Assembly (NCBI RefSeq): GCF_963678635.1
Contig: NC_087067.1
Location: forward strand, 53,436,233-53,500,232
Direction: 5' to 3'
DNA: 64,000 bases
Source of the DNA: Symsagittifera roscoffensis
Lineage: Eukaryota > Xenacoelomorpha > Acoela > Convolutidae
Position 1 is the first letter of the stretch. Each line of letters opens with the position of its first letter. Made by a program: the position numbers and the translations under genes. Below the pieces are notes generated by a model. That model ran no database searches. It was not told the DNA's origin and saw only the letters and a program-made list of their open reading frames with translations. Shown here piece by piece: positions 63,342-64,000 of this stretch.

Positions 63342-64000
63342 TAAAAATAGCTTTTCAGAGACTTACAAAATTTTCACCCGATACCCTTCCGGATACGTTC
63401 TCCGATGCTATTATGCTGTTTGAACTAACTAGGAGGGGTGTATTTTTTTTCCCTAGACCCTTCCGGATTGAAGCTAAGCCTCTTATTTGACAATTCACCT
63501 TAACTGTGAAGGGTCTTAACACTAGCCTAGTTTCGATTCGACTAGGGTTTTCTGCTTCCCTCAGCCTTCCCTTTTTGTCTAGAGCAGCGTAAAATTGCCT
63601 TATTCAACCGTTGCTACCCTTTTGTAGAGGTGTAAGGGCTTTCCAAAAATTTTTTTTTAAAACATGAAGGGTCTACCTTCCCGAATTACTGAATTTGCTA
63701 AAAACAATCTTAAAAAATTTTCGCGCTCATTTTTGTAAATAAATGATAATTTTATGAGTAAGTTCGCCTAATTTCTAATCTAATGGTACCATGATAGACT
63801 GGATTTGTCCAGTAGTTCCAAAGTTATCAACCAAAACGTCTTTTTCCTAAAATCAAAAAAAAAATCTCTTATAGGTTCCGCCTAACTTTTTTCGTAATTC
63901 TGCTCTTTTCGACCTAAAAATGATTGATCCGAGCTCAGAAGGCCTATTTTCTTCTATTTCAAGGCAAAAAATTGATCTTAAACATTCCAGCTGAAAAAGT
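63342..64000. other. Non-coding region
   Basis: About 660 bp, AT-rich with several CCTTCCGGAT and AGGGTCTAC-like words shared with LTR1 U3; no gene or clear repeat boundary. Confidence 0.35.

Overview
This window is repeat-dense DNA from a eukaryote, most likely an invertebrate animal. It holds Ty3-type LTR retroelements, a CR1/Jockey-type LINE, a Helitron helicase fragment, complex satellite DNA and one 200-base assembly gap. I find no intact host gene, no bacterial feature and no convincing RNA gene. Almost every coding region is broken by stops or frameshifts, so this reads as old transposon-filled (heterochromatin-like) sequence. I cannot name the species.

Most of the coding sequence belongs to one unusual retroelement family, seen as four partial copies. 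Copy A (+, 1-4301) keeps the 3' end of its last ORF, a polypurine tract and a 3' LTR, and sits inside copy B. Copy B (-, 20315 down to 4302) keeps half of RT, RNase H, integrase and then a long set of extra ORFs. Copy C (-, 29815 down to 21993) lies between two LTRs of a second type and has a Helitron helicase fragment where its 5' half should be. Copy D (-, 62819 down to about 51710) keeps gag, protease, RT and RNase H, lacks integrase, and then carries the same extra ORFs. A fifth scrap is at 29816-30019. Putting the copies side by side gives this order: LTR, gag (two zinc knuckles), protease, RT, RNase H, basic/acidic linker, integrase (HHCC, DDE, GPY/F), ORF0, ORF-X (coiled coil), ORF-Y, polypurine tract, LTR; adding segment lengths suggests about 20 kb. 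ORF-Y is a polyprotein of about 2,400 codons. It begins with an SGNH/GDSL hydrolase domain (region Y1), followed by regions I do not recognise: Y2 (NDHLH and SPGYA motifs), Y3 (YGPA motif), Y4 (basic, NLS-like) and Y5 (terminal, with conserved Cys/His motifs).

Between these lie: 20.3-22.0 kb, a minisatellite and plain non-coding DNA; 30.3-34.5 kb, a decayed LINE on the minus strand; 35.3-37.0 kb, two LTR1 copies; 38.0-51.2 kb, a tandem macro-repeat whose units each contain LTR1-derived sequence plus arrays of 202/240-bp subrepeats, two units being almost identical over 2,737 bp; 51216-51415, the gap; 63.15-63.34 kb, a 25-bp minisatellite.

The main result is the retroelement architecture: a Ty3-type pol followed by a very large SGNH-containing polyprotein, present in the same order in two diverged copies. 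Other points are a hairpin in LTR1 kept by compensatory changes, an in-frame Helitron/retroelement junction between two LTRs, and a 2.6-kb tandem duplication inside copy B.
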